From Candidatus Neomicrothrix parvicella RN1 (GTDB taxonomy: Bacteria > Actinomycetota > Acidimicrobiia > Acidimicrobiales > VFJN01): a stretch of 34,184 bases of DNA. Below, piece after piece: positions 32,109-34,184 of the stretch. The stretch covers positions 1 through 34,184 of the forward strand of contig CAMDIH010000019.1 of NCBI GenBank assembly GCA_945898515.1. Reading direction: 5' to 3'. Within the stretch, counting starts at the first letter, position 1. Every line of letters starts with the position of its first letter. Both the position numbers and the translations under genes were made by a program. The notes beneath the pieces are model-generated. The model was given only the letters and a program-made list of their open reading frames with translations, ran no database searches and was not told where the DNA came from.

Positions 32109-32115
32109 GAGAACC

Positions 32116-33078
32116 GTGCTTCGCATCCGTGGGTATCTCGCCACCGTTTGGCGGGGCCCGATCCGTCCCGAGACCTACCAAGTGATCACCGCTGTGGCGC
32201 TGGTGGCGGTCTGCGCCATTGTCGTGTCGGGGGCCGCCGTTCGCCTGACCGGCTCGGGGATGGGGTGTCCCACCTGGCCGGCCTGCGAGAGCGGTTCGCT
32301 CGTACCTCGCGGTGCCACCGGGAGCCACGGGTGGATTGAGTTCGTGAACCGCACCTTCACCGGCGCGGTGTCGGTGGCGGTGGCCGTTGCCGTGCTCGGG
32401 TCGCATCGCCGCCGACCGCGCCGCCGCGACCTCATCGGCTGGTCGTGGGGCCTGGTGGCCGGGGTGCTGGCCCAGGCCCTCCTCGGCGGAGTGGTCGTGC
32501 TCCTCCACGTCACCCCGATCGCCGTGGCGGGTCACTATCTGCTCTCGGCCGTCCTGGTGGCCAACGCGGTGATCCTCCATCACAAGGCCAGCGAGCCCGA
32601 CGGGTCTCGCCGAGCCCAGGCGACTCCGAGCCTCCTGGCTCGCTCGCGAGTGCTGGTGGGCCTCGCCGGGTTGGTCCTGGTCACCGGCACCTTCGTCACC
32701 GGCAGCGGGCCCCACAGCGGCGACACGGCGGCCGACCGGCTTCCCTTCGCCGTCTCCACCGTCGCCCGGCTTCACAGCCTCACCGTCTGGGTCTTCCTGC
32801 TGACTGTGGTGATCGTATTGCGCATGGTGAGCCGCGGCGATGCCGCGGCGTCCACGCTCGGCCGAGGCCGCCTGCTCGTGGGCGCCATCCTGGCCCAGGG
32901 ACTGCTCGGCTACGTGCAGTATTTTGCGGGAGTGCCGGAGATCCTCGTTGGAGCCCACGTGATGGGTTCGGTGCTCGTCTGGGTGGCTACCCTCCGCTTC
33001 TACCTCGCCCTAACCGAGCCGATCCCTAGCGTCACCTCTTCGGCCCCGCGTCGTCCCGTCGCCCCGGTGGCGGGATGA
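32116..33078 (+). CDS. ctaA: Heme A synthase (CtaA/COX15)
   Basis: The 320-residue protein has eight predicted helices in two similar halves and oxidises heme O to heme A. It has the EFVNRTFTG motif with the conserved Glu of the first half, the extracytoplasmic cysteine pair in GCPTWPAC, and the paired heme-ligand histidines in [16 protein letters not shown] and GAHVMGS. The start is set at the GTG 32116 because a TAGCCT element ends 7 bases upstream. It diverges from ctaB. The stop overlaps the ATG of clpS, an odd coupling of heme biosynthesis and protein-quality-control genes. Confidence 0.95.
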   Translation: MLRIRGYLATVWRGPIRPETYQVITAVALVAVCAIVVSGAAVRLTGSGMGCPTWPACESGSLVPRGATGSHGWIEFVNRTFTGAVSVAVAVAVLGSHRRRPRRRDLIGWSWGLVAGVLAQALLGGVVVLLHVTPIAVAGHYLLSAVLVANAVILHHKASEPDGSRRAQATPSLLARSRVLVGLAGLVLVTGTFVTGSGPHSGDTAADRLPFAVSTVARLHSLTVWVFLLTVVIVLRMVSRGDAAASTLGRGRLLVGAILAQGLLGYVQYFAGVPEILVGAHVMGSVLVWVATLRFYLALTEPIPSVTSSAPRRPVAPVAG

Positions 33079-33383
33079 TGGCAGCCCCCATTCCGGCACC
33101 TGCCCCCACCGAGGTTTTCCAACCCGTTGATGACACCCGCACCAAGCCCGACCAACCCTGGATCGTGCTGGTGTGGAACGACCCCATCAACCTGATGTCT
33201 TACGTCGCCTTCGTGTTGCAAAAGCTGTTCGGCTACTCGAAAGAGAAGGCCGACCAACTCATGCTCCAGGTTCACCATGAGGGCCGGGCGGTGGTGGCCA
33301 ACGGGCCACGGGAAACCTGCGAACTCAACGTGTTCCGGCTCCACGAACACGGACTCTGGGCCACCATGCAGCACGACGCCTGA
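33075..33383 (+). CDS. clpS: ATP-dependent Clp protease adaptor ClpS
   Basis: The 102-residue protein is the N-end rule adaptor that brings substrates with bulky N-terminal residues to the Clp protease. The conserved core is present: [14 protein letters not shown] (the Asn-Asp that bind the substrate amino group) and [13 protein letters not shown], followed by the final strand. The first 25 residues are the flexible tail. The first ATG at 33075 overlaps the ctaA stop; a second ATG follows directly. The stop overlaps the start of the DUF2017 gene (TGATG). Confidence 0.95.
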   Translation: MMAAPIPAPAPTEVFQPVDDTRTKPDQPWIVLVWNDPINLMSYVAFVLQKLFGYSKEKADQLMLQVHHEGRAVVANGPRETCELNVFRLHEHGLWATMQHDA

Positions 33384-33886
33384 TGGCTCGAATCCGGCGC
33401 CGCGTCGCCCGCACCCGGCGGGGCACCTACCAACTGCGTCTCCCTGAGATCGAACAGGAACTGCTGAAGAACCTAGCGGCACAGTTGCGCGACATGCTTT
33501 CGCTCGGCACGAATGACCCGTCCCTGCGTCGCCTCTTCCCCACCGCCTATCACGAGGACGCCGAACGTGATCGCGAGTACCAGCAACTCGTGCGCGATGA
33601 ACTCCTCGATCGCCGACTGGCAGCGCTCGCCACCGTGGAGGAGACCACCGCCCTGAAGGAGGTCACCGAGGAGCAACTATCTCACTGGCTCACTGTCCTC
33701 AACGACTTACGCCTCGTACTCGGCACGAGCCTCGATGTGAGTGAAGACACCAACGGGGCCGAGGGGGACGACGACAATCCCGATATCACCGCCCATTCGA
33801 TCTATGACTATTTGGGCTTCCTGCTGACCGAGGTGGTCGACGCGCTCGCCGGGGGGCTCCCGCCTCCCGTCGAATCCGAGGTTTGA
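33383..33886 (+). CDS. DUF2017 family protein
   Basis: The 167-residue protein matches actinobacterial DUF2017, which commonly lies beside clpS. It is soluble, mostly helical and acidic, with an Arg-rich N-terminus. Typical features are LPEIEQELLKNLAAQLRDML-type helix near residue 25, RRLFPTAYHEDAERDREYQ, and the C-terminal YDYLGFLLTEVVDAL. No catalytic motif is seen. The gene overlaps clpS and is the last of the ctaA-clpS-DUF2017 chain. Its function is unknown; context suggests a partner in ClpS-dependent proteolysis. Confidence 0.88.
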   Translation: MARIRRRVARTRRGTYQLRLPEIEQELLKNLAAQLRDMLSLGTNDPSLRRLFPTAYHEDAERDREYQQLVRDELLDRRLAALATVEETTALKEVTEEQLSHWLTVLNDLRLVLGTSLDVSEDTNGAEGDDDNPDITAHSIYDYLGFLLTEVVDALAGGLPPPVESEV

Positions 33887-33910
33887 GGGACGGGGAGCCG
33901 CTGCTAGTCT
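33883..33910 (+). promoter_or_regulatory. Predicted promoter of the tRNA cluster
   Basis: TTGAGG at 33883-33888 and TAGTCT at 33905-33910 are 16 bases apart. Transcription would begin near 33917, about 20 bases before tRNA-Glu. The -35 overlaps the stop of the DUF2017 gene. Confidence 0.55.
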
Positions 33911-33937
33911 TTGCCGCCCCTACCCACAACGGGGCCA

Positions 33938-34010
33938 GCCCCCATCGTCTAGCGGCCTAGGACACCGGCCTTTCACGCCGGCAGCACGGGTTCGAATCCC
34001 GTTGGGGGTG
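33938..34010 (+). tRNA. tRNA-Glu (anticodon TTC)
   Basis: A 73-base cloverleaf with acceptor arms GCCCCCA and TGGGGGT (the outer pair is G-T), anticodon loop CTTTCAC (TTC) and T-loop TTCGAAT. Discriminator is G and CCA is not encoded. Confidence 0.96.
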
Positions 34011-34039
34011 CGGAATATGCAAAACAGTGAAGTTGCCAC

Positions 34040-34114
34040 GGTCCCGTGGTGCAGTTTGGAGTGCACGCCGGCCTGTCAAGCCGGAGGTCGCGGGTTCAAA
34101 TCCCGTCGGGACCG
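34040..34114 (+). tRNA. tRNA-Asp (anticodon GTC)
   Basis: A 75-base cloverleaf with acceptor arms GGTCCCG and CGGGACC, anticodon loop CTGTCAA (GTC) and T-loop TTCAAAT. Discriminator is G. It follows tRNA-Glu by 29 bases and is probably co-transcribed. Confidence 0.96.
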
Positions 34115-34125
34115 CTGAAGTTCGA

Positions 34126-34184
34126 GGTCGGGTAGCTCAGTTGGCAGAGCGCGCGCCTGAAAAGCGTGAGGTCACCGGATCGAC
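34126..34184 (+). tRNA. tRNA-Phe (anticodon GAA), cut off by the window end
   Basis: The sequence begins GGTCGGG, followed by the D-arm GCTC...GAGC and anticodon loop CTGAAAA (GAA). The window ends in the T-loop. The visible loop reads ATCGAC, with A where T54 is expected. The 3' acceptor is outside the window. Confidence 0.85.

Noticed and set aside
1-34184. CRISPR arrays, insertion sequences, prophage, att sites or replication origin
   Set aside because: No regularly spaced repeats, transposase, integrase or DnaA-box cluster was seen on reading both strands.

Overview
The window is a gene-dense, GC-rich chromosomal segment from an actinobacterium. The evidence is a WhiB-family regulator, a DUF2017 gene beside clpS, an F420-type luciferase-like oxidoreductase, a neocarzinostatin-fold protein, an acyl-ACP desaturase of the DesA type and a caa3 oxidase operon. 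Acidimicrobiia is my best guess at class level; this is inferred from gene content and could not be tested by phylogeny. I see no insertion sequence, prophage, CRISPR array or rRNA.

Layout. 1-1400: a stretch without a clear gene, then a degenerate CdsA-like membrane protein coupled to a MoaD-like sulfur carrier (minus). 1524-2789: histidine phosphatase and a YgjP-type metallopeptidase (plus). 2863-2935: tRNA-Lys, followed by about 540 bases with nothing recognisable. 3475-9589: an F420-type oxidoreductase diverging from a P450/SDR/neocarzinostatin-like run, then a two-GAF diguanylate cyclase. 9592-14729: lipid and housekeeping genes (acyl-ACP desaturase, SDR, dut, orn, a metallo-beta-lactamase-fold hydrolase, acyl-ACP thioesterase). 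14868-17898: a small unknown protein with a strong terminator, WhiB, a TlpA/CcdA thiol-redox pair and a poly-gamma-glutamate-hydrolase-like protein. 17888-22851: pdxH, serS, a class III aminotransferase and a two-gene ABC exporter. 22868-32022 (minus): the terminal oxidase locus. 32116-33886: ctaA, clpS and DUF2017 in one overlapping chain. 33938-34184: tRNA-Glu, tRNA-Asp and a cut-off tRNA-Phe.

The most unusual part is the oxidase locus. Eight genes run in one direction with gaps of 16 bases or less, or overlaps: a second subunit-I-like gene, a second subunit-III-like gene, a six-to-seven-helix membrane protein, ctaC (CuA plus cytochrome c), ctaD, ctaE, subunit IV and ctaG. The downstream ctaCDE set has all canonical ligands. 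The first gene is plainly a subunit I homologue, yet every one of the six heme/CuB histidines is replaced, as are the D-channel aspartate and the K-channel lysine. Its partner subunit III has also lost the conserved family motifs. Both frames are intact, so this looks like a cofactor-free pseudo-oxidase module kept for another role, possibly structural, assembly or regulatory. The heme A genes ctaB and ctaA flank the operon.

A second window-wide theme is leaderless transcription. At least eleven genes or operon heads have a TANNNT -10 element ending 6 or 7 bases before the start codon and no Shine-Dalgarno sequence, whereas several internal operon genes use overlapping stop/start codons or a Shine-Dalgarno.
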